Shown here one piece after another: positions 1 through 5,814 of a DNA stretch of 11,065 nt. Each line of letters starts with the position of its first letter. Positions within the stretch are counted from its first letter, which is position 1. The DNA is from Dehalococcoidia bacterium (GTDB lineage Bacteria; Chloroflexota; Dehalococcoidia; GIF9; AB-539-J10), in NCBI GenBank assembly GCA_030603485.1, contig JAUVXS010000050.1:1-11065 (forward strand). The letters run 5' to 3'. A model generated the notes under the pieces. That model did not search any database, was not told the DNA's origin, and saw only the letters and a list, made by a program, of their open reading frames with translations. The translations under genes were made by a program, and so were the position numbers.

Positions 1-957
1 AAAGTTAGCGGTGATGGAATAGTCTCCGTTCATGGTGATATTGGTTGAGGCGGCGTTGACATTGGCAATGGTGGTCACATCACCGGTCCAGTTGACGAAC
101 TCGTAACAGGCATCTGCCTCGGCCACCAGGTCGACCACCGTTCCTTCGTAATAGGGAAACACTCCTTCACCAGGCTCGGTTACCGAGCCTCCTACCGTGC
201 TGTTGGTGGTGAGGTTGTATAGTACTGGTCTAACCGCTATGGTAAAGGCAACCCATTGCTCCGATGCTGGAATAGTGAAAGCACCTGGGTCTTCCGAGGC
301 AGCAGCAAGCACCCTGCGGGCTGAGTGCGTTCGGCAACTCTTGTTCCCGTCAGAAGACAGTGTACTTATCCCATCTGTATAACTAGCTGGGTAAGCCGGA
401 GTTCCCAACTGGTCTCCTCGGTCCTGCCCCGCCACAGCTAGCCAGAGGGTGTTTGCTAGATCCCATCCGGCTGGGTTAAGAGAAGCCGGGTCTGGCGTTG
501 TGCTTGAGCCGGTTGCAGCTGTTGAAATCTCTGGCGGGGTTGTGCCATGCCAGTTTGTAATCCTATAGACCTGTGCCACCGCCTGCTCACTGGCGGAGGT
601 TACAAAGTCTACGGTTGTGCCACCCTCTGTCCCTGCGGCTATCTTATAATAGACAGATAACCTGAGTTGCGTCCCATTGGCATCTGATGCCAGTAGATTC
701 CATCCACCGGGTGTAGTTACTGTTGCGCCCCCGTCATTGGTGAAAAGGACAATCAGCAAGTCGTCCGCATTAACCGTTGCTGGCATACTGACATAATGGT
801 CTGTTGTATCAGTGCCAAATGCTGTTTCTGTTACTGAAGCCACTACTGGCGCTGCCAGCACCGGCACCGGACTGGAGCTCAGTGCCAGCGCCATGGCAAC
901 TACTAGCAGGGCAACTACTAAATGAATTATCTTGCTATGCCATTTTGTTTTACTCAT
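1..957 (-). CDS. Secreted protein with InlB/Listeria-Bacteroides-type repeat (3' end beyond window)
   Basis: Triplets read on the minus strand from the ATG at 957-955 to the window edge stay open for 319 codons with no stop, so the C-terminus lies outside. Residues 1-35 form a signal peptide: a basic start (MSKTKWHSK), a hydrophobic core rich in Val, Leu and Ala, and a likely cut after the VLA near residue 35. Residues 36-245 are a beta-rich, Thr/Ser/Gly-rich domain that I do not recognise, with motifs TTPGGWNLLASD, YYKIAAGTEGG and PAGWDLANTLWLAVAG. Residues 247-319 match the divergent InlB B-repeat pattern: GGSVTEPGEG, then YYEGTVVDLVAEAD, YEFVNWTGD and a final YSITANF. Such repeats are usually serial in surface proteins, so more copies may follow. 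A weak purine-rich ribosome site (AGAAGAGA) precedes the start. The protein is probably exported; adhesion or envelope function is inference only. Confidence 0.85.
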   Translation of the reverse strand, partial: MSKTKWHSKIIHLVVALLVVAMALALSSSPVPVLAAPVVASVTETAFGTDTTDHYVSMPATVNADDLLIVLFTNDGGATVTTPGGWNLLASDANGTQLRLSVYYKIAAGTEGGTTVDFVTSASEQAVAQVYRITNWHGTTPPEISTAATGSSTTPDPASLNPAGWDLANTLWLAVAGQDRGDQLGTPAYPASYTDGISTLSSDGNKSCRTHSARRVLAAASEDPGAFTIPASEQWVAFTIAVRPVLYNLTTNSTVGGSVTEPGEGVFPYYEGTVVDLVAEADACYEFVNWTGDVTTIANVNAASTNITMNGDYSITANF

Positions 958-1218
958 ATTTCTCTTCTTTTATTACTTCTGTCTATTGCCCTAGCGCTTC
1001 CTCGACTTGGAGTATCACAACCTATCCATCGCACAATTTTCACTTCCATAAGCCATCATCCCCTTCAAAAAGCACAAAACCCGACCTTCTTCAGGTCGGG
1101 TGCACCATTAGCTCGTCAGCGGCAAGATGCCCACCTAAAAAACACTCCCTCTTATCACTTTTGTCCCTCAACCTCCAATCAACACAGAGGCTAAACTTCA
1201 GGGCAAAACACCTCATGG
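958..1218 (-). promoter_or_regulatory. Long structured 5' leader, candidate cis-regulatory RNA
   Basis: This is the predicted untranslated leader of the secreted-protein gene. Its 5' part (1208-1159) folds into a long imperfect hairpin: TTTTGCCCT pairs with AGGGACAAAA with one bulged A, followed by an internal loop and a CCTC/GAGG stem. Downstream, short helices are possible at GGCA-TCT-TGCC and GCT-GACG-AGC, enclosed by GGTG/CACC. The CACC shares bases with the 5' arm of the terminator-like hairpin at 1101-1079, so the two folds exclude each other. I compared it by eye with c-di-GMP-I, hammerhead, fluoride and THF motifs and found no match. Function and ligand are unknown. The rest of the 958-1391 gap holds the promoters and repeat listed separately. 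Confidence 0.4.
1066..1101 (-). terminator. Intrinsic terminator-like hairpin inside the leader
   Basis: On the minus strand a perfect 9-bp stem ACCCGACCT/AGGTCGGGT with a 5-nt loop (GAAGA) spans 1101-1079. It is followed at once by TTTGTGCTTTTT, an interrupted U-tract. It lies about 120 nt upstream of the secreted-protein start and downstream of that gene's promoter, the position of an attenuator. The U-tract is interrupted, so termination may be partial. The plus strand has no T-tract after the stem. Confidence 0.5.
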
Positions 1219-1224
1219 TACTTT

Positions 1225-1253
1225 AGTATACGCGCCGAGAGCACCTACGTCAA
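1225..1253 (-). promoter_or_regulatory. Sigma-70-like promoter for the secreted-protein gene
   Basis: On the minus strand TTGACG (1253-1248) is separated by exactly 17 bp from TATACT (1230-1225). Each hexamer is one base from consensus. Transcription would start near 1218, giving a leader of about 260 nt before the ATG at 957. No other good hexamer pair was noticed in this gap on this strand. Confidence 0.6.
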
Positions 1254-1364
1254 TAGGTAGTCGAGGAGCGAAAGCCTCGAAGCAATCGCAGTGGTAGTTG
1301 CTGAGGATAAAGATTGCCACGCTTCGCTGGCGATGACAGGAAGAGATGGGCTTACAATGACAGG
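1254..1364. repeat. REP-like imperfect palindromic repeat pair
   Basis: Two inverted half-elements face each other. The left one (about 1256-1288) contains CGAGGAGCGAAAGCCTCG, a 5-bp stem hairpin, followed by GAAGCAATC. The right one (1312-1340) reads GATTGCC, a GCCA/TGGC hairpin and GCGATGACAGG. The left half ends in GCAATC and the right half begins with GATTGC, so they form imperfect inverted termini. TGACAGG recurs at 1358-1364. The right half resembles the dispersed GATTGC..CGCTTCG..AATGACA palindromes I recall from many bacterial genomes; that match is from memory. Confidence 0.5.
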
Positions 1365-1385
1365 CGGGCCTTACACTGCTATAAT
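1357..1385 (+). promoter_or_regulatory. Promoter of the tyrA-aroA-remA-gmk operon, partly made of repeat DNA
   Basis: ATGACA (1357-1362) is separated by 17 bp from a perfect TATAAT (1380-1385). The predicted start of transcription, about 7 nt after the -10 box, falls on the GTG at 1392, which is in frame with tyrA and sits exactly where TyrA homology begins. This predicts a leaderless mRNA. The -35 box is part of the second TGACAGG copy of the REP-like element. Confidence 0.55.
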
Positions 1386-1391
1386 GATACC

Positions 1392-2252
1392 GTGCTGGTT
1401 ACCATCATCGGTTTAGGGTTAATCGGCGGTTCAATCGGGTTAGCCTTGAGACAAGGGAAGGAGCCTGGGTGGGAAATAGTCGGCTACAGCCGTCATCAGA
1501 AAACTGTAGCCAAAGCCTCAAAATCAGGCGCTATTGAGCGAGGCGCAACCAATTTAAAAGATGCGGTAAAACAAGCTGAATTTGTCATCATCGCCACACC
1601 AGTTCTGGCGGTAAAGGAAATCTTCTCCGAAATAGCTCCCTATCTTCCTTCTGCGTGCATTGTCACCGATACCGCCAGCACAAAAGTCCAGGTTATGAAA
1701 TGGGCCGAGGAAATACTGCCGCCAACGGTGGACTTCATTGGCGGACACCCCATGGCGGGGAAGGAAACTTATGGCATCCAGGCTGCTGAAGCCGGAATTT
1801 TTCGGGGGTGTACTTATTGCCTTACCTCATCGGAGAAAGCTTCACCAAAGGTTAGAGATACGGTGATAGGCATAGTCAAGAAGCTTGGAGCCATACCTTT
1901 TTTCATTGATGCTCAAGAGCACGACAACCTGGTGGCTGGTATTAGTCATCTGCCCATGTTGCTCTCGTCGGCCCTGGTATCGCTAACCACCAAAGATTCT
2001 GCCTGGCCGACAATGTCCAAATTAGCAGCCTCTGGCTATCATGACCTTACTCGCTTGGCTTCGGGAAGCCCTGAGGTAAACGCCCATATCTGCCTCAGCA
2101 ACAAGGAAACTATAGTGAACTGGATAGATAAATTCAGCAAGGAACTGGAGAAGTATCGCCAACTGGTGGCTGACGAAGATAAACATTTGGAACAAGCCTT
2201 AACCGCGGCTAACAAAGCAAGACAAGAATGGCTGAACAATCTGTCGGCTTAA
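1392..2252 (+). CDS. tyrA: Prephenate/arogenate dehydrogenase
   Basis: TyrA oxidatively decarboxylates prephenate (or arogenate) in the cytoplasm on the route to tyrosine. With the GTG at 1392 as start the protein has 286 residues. It begins directly with the Rossmann beta strand and GLGLIGGS (residues 7-14), then TDTASTK (92-98), GGHPMAG (117-123, catalytic His119 by family knowledge) and SHLPM (185-189). After the second beta strand comes GYSR (31-34) instead of an acidic residue, which suggests NADP rather than NAD. There is no C-terminal ACT domain, so no obvious built-in tyrosine control. The frame is open up to a TTG at 1314 with a fair GAGG site, but those 26 codons are translated repeat DNA, so I prefer 1392. 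The end overlaps aroA by 25 nt. Confidence 0.92.
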   Translation: MLVTIIGLGLIGGSIGLALRQGKEPGWEIVGYSRHQKTVAKASKSGAIERGATNLKDAVKQAEFVIIATPVLAVKEIFSEIAPYLPSACIVTDTASTKVQVMKWAEEILPPTVDFIGGHPMAGKETYGIQAAEAGIFRGCTYCLTSSEKASPKVRDTVIGIVKKLGAIPFFIDAQEHDNLVAGISHLPMLLSSALVSLTTKDSAWPTMSKLAASGYHDLTRLASGSPEVNAHICLSNKETIVNWIDKFSKELEKYRQLVADEDKHLEQALTAANKARQEWLNNLSA

Positions 2253-3583
2253 GGTCGTTTTCATCAAGAGCCGAGACAAGGACCATCAAACCCTGTCCCA
2301 GGTTGGAAGGGAAGGTAGTTCTACCCGGCGACAAGTCTATTTCTCACCGTGCTGCCATTCTGAACAGTTTAGCCAAAGGTAAAGCCAGGATTGACAATTT
2401 CGCTCCAGGGAGAGATTGCTTGGCTACGATCAGGTGTCTGAAAGCTCTGGGGGTGAAAATCGTTAGAGAAGGGTCGCGGGACTGGCATACTCTACTGGTC
2501 TCAGGAACTGGCGAAGATGGTCTCCAGGAAGCCGTCAATGTGCTTGATGCCGAGAATAGTGCCACCACGATGCGCCTTCTCGGCGGTCTTCTTGTCGGCC
2601 AACCTTTCCTCTCTGTCATTACTGGCGATACCTCTCTCCGCAATCGGCCTATGGGTAGATTGATTGAGCCACTAAGGTTGATGGGCGCTGATATTTGGGG
2701 AAGGGGGCAAGATTCCTTTGCTCCTCTGATTATTAAGGGAGGAAAATTGCGGGGTATAGATTTTACCCTGCCTATTCCCAGTGCTCAAATCAAATCAGCG
2801 ATTCTACTAGCCGGTCTTTTTGCCCGCGGCAATACTGTCTTGCGTCAGACAATCCCTTCCCGGGACCATACGGAAAGGATGCTTAAACAGATGGGAGCCA
2901 GTTTGGAGAGCGAGGGGAATTCTATTTCCCTGTTGCCTCTGAGTAACCCCCTAATTTCTGTCAACCTTCACGTCCCGGGCGACATCAGTTCAGCAGCCTA
3001 CTTTCTAATTGCCGGGATTATTCATCCTAGCGCCAGAATAGTGATAAGAGATTGTGGAATTAACCCGACAAGAACAGGAATTATTGACATTCTCCTGGCT
3101 ATGGGAGCCAAGTTGAAAATAAATAACGAGCGCCTGGAGGCTGGTGAACCCTTAGCCGATATTGTGGTAGAATCTAGCGAGTTAACGGGGATAGAGGTCG
3201 GTGGCGATATTATTCCTCGCCTCATTGATGAGATTCCCGTGTTAGCCGTAGCTGGCTGTGTTGCTAAAGGGAAAACTATAATCAGGGATGCTGGAGAACT
3301 GAGGGTGAAAGAATCAGATAGGATTGCCACTGTGGCAAGTGAGCTTTCCCGCCTGGGTGCTAAAATTGAGCCTCTGCCTGATGGCATGGTCATCTACGGC
3401 GGTAGACCTTTGTCGGGCACAGAGGTTGACAGCCATTTTGACCACAGATTGGCGATGAGCCTGGCAGTAGCCGGTTTGATTGCCAAAGGGGAAACGACTA
3501 TCAAGCATGCTCAGGCGACACAGGTGTCGTATCCCGACTTCTGGCAAACTCTATTATCAGTGACAAGCAAAGAGCCCACCTGA
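2228..3583 (+). CDS. aroA: 3-phosphoshikimate 1-carboxyvinyltransferase (EPSP synthase)
   Basis: AroA joins shikimate-3-phosphate and PEP to give EPSP, the sixth step of the shikimate pathway. The 451-residue product has LPGDKSISHR (32-41), NSATTMRLL (110-118), GDTSLRNRPMGR (133-144), PSAQIKSAIL (184-193), the Asp of IDEIP (Asp334), KESDR (361-365) and DHRLAM (405-410), all expected active-site blocks. The overall pattern is class II-like. Where most sensitive enzymes have Gly in N-x-G-T this one has Ala112, as in the glyphosate-tolerant CP4 enzyme (NAAT). The ATG lies 25 nt inside tyrA, and no other usable start precedes the conserved core, so translation is probably coupled. About 20 residues precede the usual IKP start, a short non-conserved extension. 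Confidence 0.96.
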   Translation: MAEQSVGLRSFSSRAETRTIKPCPRLEGKVVLPGDKSISHRAAILNSLAKGKARIDNFAPGRDCLATIRCLKALGVKIVREGSRDWHTLLVSGTGEDGLQEAVNVLDAENSATTMRLLGGLLVGQPFLSVITGDTSLRNRPMGRLIEPLRLMGADIWGRGQDSFAPLIIKGGKLRGIDFTLPIPSAQIKSAILLAGLFARGNTVLRQTIPSRDHTERMLKQMGASLESEGNSISLLPLSNPLISVNLHVPGDISSAAYFLIAGIIHPSARIVIRDCGINPTRTGIIDILLAMGAKLKINNERLEAGEPLADIVVESSELTGIEVGGDIIPRLIDEIPVLAVAGCVAKGKTIIRDAGELRVKESDRIATVASELSRLGAKIEPLPDGMVIYGGRPLSGTEVDSHFDHRLAMSLAVAGLIAKGETTIKHAQATQVSYPDFWQTLLSVTSKEPT

Positions 3584-3628
3584 TCTTACTGAGTGAAGGG
3601 TATAAATCAAACATAAGAGGAGGGCAGT

Positions 3629-3901
3629 ATGGCTACAGAATTAGTTCCTATCGGTTTTGGTAGTGTTATCGCTGTGAATAGGGTAATTGCTTTCCTTTCC
3701 ATAAATCAACAACCAATCAAGCGACTCCTTCGAGAAGTAAGAGAAAAGGGACTGTTAATTGACGCCACTCATAGCAGGAAAGCCAAGACCGCTATTCTTT
3801 TTGACACTGGTCACATGATGTTGGCTGCCGTGACAGCGGAGACTATCGCTCATAGATTAGCCACTGCCTCCGTGCTGTCTGAGGAAAAAGTTGAGCTGTG
3901 A
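3629..3901 (+). CDS. remA: RemA/DUF370 family DNA-binding regulator
   Basis: This 90-residue protein belongs to the RemA (DUF370, YlzA) family, small DNA-binding proteins that assemble into rings; in Bacillus subtilis RemA activates biofilm matrix and osmoprotection genes. Family features include IGFGSVIAVNRVIAFL (8-23), LLREVREKGLLIDAT (33-47) and RKAKTAIL (50-57). Arg18, Pro29 and Arg50 fall at the same numbers as residues I recall being required in B. subtilis RemA; position 51 is Lys rather than Arg. A strong AGAGGAGGG site lies 5 nt before the ATG. The gene starts 45 nt after aroA and overlaps gmk by 11 nt, matching the widespread remA-gmk pairing. Its targets in this organism cannot be read from the window. 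Confidence 0.92.
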   Translation: MATELVPIGFGSVIAVNRVIAFLSINQQPIKRLLREVREKGLLIDATHSRKAKTAILFDTGHMMLAAVTAETIAHRLATASVLSEEKVEL

Positions 3902-4550
3902 AGTGCCTGACCAGACCTTTGAGTCAAAGCTTCGAAGCAAGCGAAGAGACGACAAAGGCTCTCGACCTCTGCTCGTGGTTCTTTCTGGACCTTCGGGAGT
4001 AGGCAAGGATGCTGTGCTTGCCAGAATGAAGAAGTTAGGACGTCCCTTCTACTACGTCGTTACCGCCACTACGCGTCCTAAGCGTGTCCAGGAAAAGAAT
4101 GGAGTCGATTATCACTTCCTTTCACGGAAAGAATTCCAAAAAAAGATAGATAAACACCAGTTCCTGGAGTGGGCCAACGTCTACGGCAATTATTATGGTG
4201 TGCCAAAAGACGAAATAACTTCGGTTCTATCTAAAGGTGTAGATACAATAGTCAAAGTAGATGTTCAGGGCGCAGCTACTATCAAGCAAATCCTGCCCCA
4301 AGCAGTATTTATTTTTCTCATACCTCCTTCAGTGGAAGAATTGGAAAAAAGGTTGCAGAAGCGAAGCAGCGAGTCTTCAAAAGATTTGGTTCTAAGATTG
4401 GAAAAGGCCAAAGGGGAATTAAAAAGCCTGCCGCTTTTCGATTATGTTATAACAAGCCACCCAAATAAGCTTGATGAAGTTATATCCAGGATAGACGCCA
4501 TTGTCGCCGCAGAAAAATGCCTTGTGAAGCCCGGGATTGTGGAATTCTAG
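3891..4550 (+). CDS. gmk: Guanylate kinase
   Basis: Gmk phosphorylates GMP to GDP with ATP, an essential step of guanine nucleotide supply and recycling. The 219-residue product has the P-loop SGPSGVGKD (32-40), the GMP-binding TTRPKR..EKNGVDYHFLS (60-78), FLEWANVYGNYYGVPK (91-106), VDVQGA (123-128) and a lid region rich in Arg around 154-172. The TTG start at 3891 has GAGG six nt upstream and overlaps the remA stop. The N-terminus carries roughly 25 charged residues (SKLRSKRRDDKGS) before the usual beta strand, so a GTG at 3903 is a possible alternative start. In Firmicutes rpoZ usually follows gmk; here a hairpin follows instead. Confidence 0.96.
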   Translation: MSCEVPDQTFESKLRSKRRDDKGSRPLLVVLSGPSGVGKDAVLARMKKLGRPFYYVVTATTRPKRVQEKNGVDYHFLSRKEFQKKIDKHQFLEWANVYGNYYGVPKDEITSVLSKGVDTIVKVDVQGAATIKQILPQAVFIFLIPPSVEELEKRLQKRSSESSKDLVLRLEKAKGELKSLPLFDYVITSHPNKLDEVISRIDAIVAAEKCLVKPGIVEF

Positions 4551-4565
4551 CTTCCTAACCCCAAC

Positions 4566-4593
4566 CCCCAAAAAGTCTTGTGACTTTTTGGGG
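4566..4593. terminator. Strong hairpin after gmk, probable transcription terminator
   Basis: CCCCAAAAAGTC and GACTTTTTGGGG form a perfect 12-bp stem around a TTGT loop, 15 nt after the gmk stop. There is no T-tract after the stem in either direction; the only run of T lies inside the right arm. It may end the tyrA-aroA-remA-gmk transcript inefficiently, or protect its 3' end. A new promoter starts 97 nt downstream. Confidence 0.5.
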
Positions 4594-4690
4594 ATCATCA
4601 TAGATTTAGTTTTTAGATTTCCCAATTTCCTGCGGTAATCAAAAGATTTCCCTGGGCAGATTTGGTTTCCCGAGGAAGTTGCCTGCATTT

Positions 4691-4719
4691 TTGACAATAT
4701 GCCACTTCACTTCTACAAT
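4691..4719 (+). promoter_or_regulatory. Consensus promoter abutting the zinc-ribbon gene
   Basis: A perfect TTGACA (4691-4696), a 17-bp spacer and TACAAT (4714-4719) make one of the best promoter matches in the window. The ATG at 4730 lies only 10 nt beyond the -10 box, so the transcript would have about 0-5 nt of leader. No ribosome binding site is visible in AAGTCCCGTT before the ATG. Confidence 0.7.
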
Positions 4720-4729
4720 AAGTCCCGTT

Positions 4730-5425
4730 ATGAGTTTGGCAGGGCAACTTTATAAGTTGCAACAGCTTGACATGGAGCTTCAAAAGAAGCAACAAGAGCT
4801 GAGCGAGGTAGAAAATCAACTGAGCGACAACAAGGTCTTGGTTGCCACCGAATATAAACTTGCGTCACAGAAAGAACAAATGGAGGACGCGAGGAGAAAG
4901 CAAAAGAGTTCTGAATGGGAATTGGAAGACCTTCAAGAGAAAGTCAGGAAGATCGATAACAAACTCTACAGTGGCACAACCAAGGATTCCAAGGAACTGG
5001 TTAACCTTGAGAAAGAAGTTAAAGGTCTTAAGAGTCAGATTAGGATGAGGGAGGATGCTCTGTTGGGATTAATGGGCCAGGTAGAAGAGATAGAAGCTGA
5101 GGCAAAAATCACCGCCGAAGAGCTTGAGCGATTGAAGCGAGAATGGGAACAGAGGCAAGAAACTTTGAGGCCAAGGAAAGGCGAAATTGAGACCGTGCTT
5201 GCTAAGCTTAGAGGGGACCGTAATGGACCAGCGCAGCAAATTGACTCTGAAACCCTCAACATCTATGAGCGAATCAAGCTAACAAGCGGACAAGCTATAG
5301 TCAAAGTGGAGAAGGGAAGATGTTTGGGATGCCACGTTACCGTACCCACAAGTCAATGGCAGAAAGTCAAAGCTGGTGATTTAATCCAATGCAATAACTG
5401 CAGCAGGATACTGTATCTGGAGTAG
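4730..5425 (+). CDS. Coiled-coil protein with C-terminal C4 zinc ribbon (DUF/zf-RING_7 family)
   Basis: Residues 4-165 are almost entirely heptad-rich, charged coiled coil (for example LQQLDMELQKKQQELSEVEN). The C-terminus carries a C4 zinc ribbon: CLGC (198-201) and CNNC (221-224), with VTVP between them and a final ILYLE. This layout matches the widespread bacterial C4-type zinc-ribbon family typified by chlamydial CT398, whose role is not well settled; nucleic-acid or protein binding is usually supposed. I start it at the ATG 4730 rather than an in-frame TTG at 4679, because MSLAGQLYKLQQLD fits the family's N-terminus and the promoter lies between the two codons. It is monocistronic as far as can be seen. 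I assign no specific function. Confidence 0.88.
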   Translation: MSLAGQLYKLQQLDMELQKKQQELSEVENQLSDNKVLVATEYKLASQKEQMEDARRKQKSSEWELEDLQEKVRKIDNKLYSGTTKDSKELVNLEKEVKGLKSQIRMREDALLGLMGQVEEIEAEAKITAEELERLKREWEQRQETLRPRKGEIETVLAKLRGDRNGPAQQIDSETLNIYERIKLTSGQAIVKVEKGRCLGCHVTVPTSQWQKVKAGDLIQCNNCSRILYLE

Positions 5426-5486
5426 CTCATAAAGAATCGTGTTCGCGTCAAATAAATTCTACAGAGCGTTACAGTATTAGCTTTCA

Positions 5487-5515
5487 TAGACAAGAGTGAC
5501 GGCTTACAGTACAAT
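5487..5515 (+). promoter_or_regulatory. Promoter-like hexamers upstream of the flavodoxin remnant and crotonase gene
   Basis: TAGACA (5487-5492) and TACAAT (5510-5515) are 17 bp apart, each one base from consensus. Transcription would begin near 5522, run through the flavodoxin remnant and into the crotonase-family gene. It is probably the old promoter of the flavodoxin gene, now serving the downstream gene. The rest of 5426-5550 shows no gene, hairpin or other recognisable element. Confidence 0.4.
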
Positions 5516-5550
5516 AACTAAAAGCCAGAGATATCTGCTAGAAAGAAATC

Positions 5551-5814
5551 ACGGCAAAGGTATTAATAGTATATTACTCACGAAGCGAAAATACAGAGGC
5601 AATGGCAACAGCAATAGCGAAAGCAATCACAGAGGCAGGTCTAGATATTGTTTACCAAAAAGTCGAAGATGTTGCCCTTGATGAGTTGCTGGAAGTAGAC
5701 GGTTTGATTATTAGCTCACCCACTTATTATGGCACAATGGCTGCCGACTTAAGGGTTATGCATACGCCTCGCCTATCATGTGAGATATTTACACGAAAGG
5801 ATGAACAATGGTAG
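5551..5814 (+). pseudogene. Truncated flavodoxin/NAD(P)H:FMN-reductase-like fragment
   Basis: The frame 5551-5814 encodes the first half of a flavodoxin-fold protein: AKVLIVYYSRSENTEAMATA, then an alpha helix, VEDVALDELLEVDGLII and SSPTYYGTMAADL. Three lesions are visible. The codon where the start is expected (before AKVLIVYYS) is ACG, with a TAG four codons upstream and no ATG until residue 18. The phosphate-binding loop SRSGNTE reads SRSENTE, with Glu replacing the conserved Gly. After about 66 codons homology stops and the frame runs into unrelated sequence (RVMHTPRLS) and ends at a TAG inside the next gene's start region. A full protein would be about 150-200 residues. The parent probably bound FMN; the fragment is most likely non-functional. 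Initiation at ACG is possible but could not rescue the truncation. Confidence 0.7.

Noticed and set aside
1101..1125. CTGACGA on the minus strand resembling the hammerhead ribozyme core CUGANGA
   Set aside because: No GAAA box follows at the distance a stem II would need, and no matching cleavage site or stems were found.
1092..1158. Minus-strand 22-codon frame (MIRGSVFLGGHLAADELMVHPT) ending in the terminator-like hairpin
   Set aside because: It has a GTG start and a weak GAGGG site and overlaps the proposed short helices; it is too short to support as a gene, though it could be a leader peptide.
804..1226. Plus-strand open frames of 140 and 90 codons across the left gap
   Set aside because: They are antisense to the signal-peptide region of the secreted-protein gene and run through its leader hairpins; the composition is Ser/Leu/Pro-rich and there is no ribosome site or recognisable domain.
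1314..1391. N-terminal extension of TyrA from a TTG with a GAGG site
   Set aside because: The 26 codons are translated repeat DNA and contain the promoter; TyrA homology begins at 1393. Kept only as an alternative start.
3930..3956. Purine-rich GCTTCGAAGCAAGCGAAGAGACGA in the 5' part of gmk, loosely like the REP element
   Set aside because: Only scattered similarity; it lies in frame in gmk and codes for a plausible charged extension.
4615..4652. AGATTTCCC repeated 29 nt apart between gmk and the zinc-ribbon gene
   Set aside because: Only nine bases long in an AT-rich gap, two copies, with no palindromic character; chance is likely.
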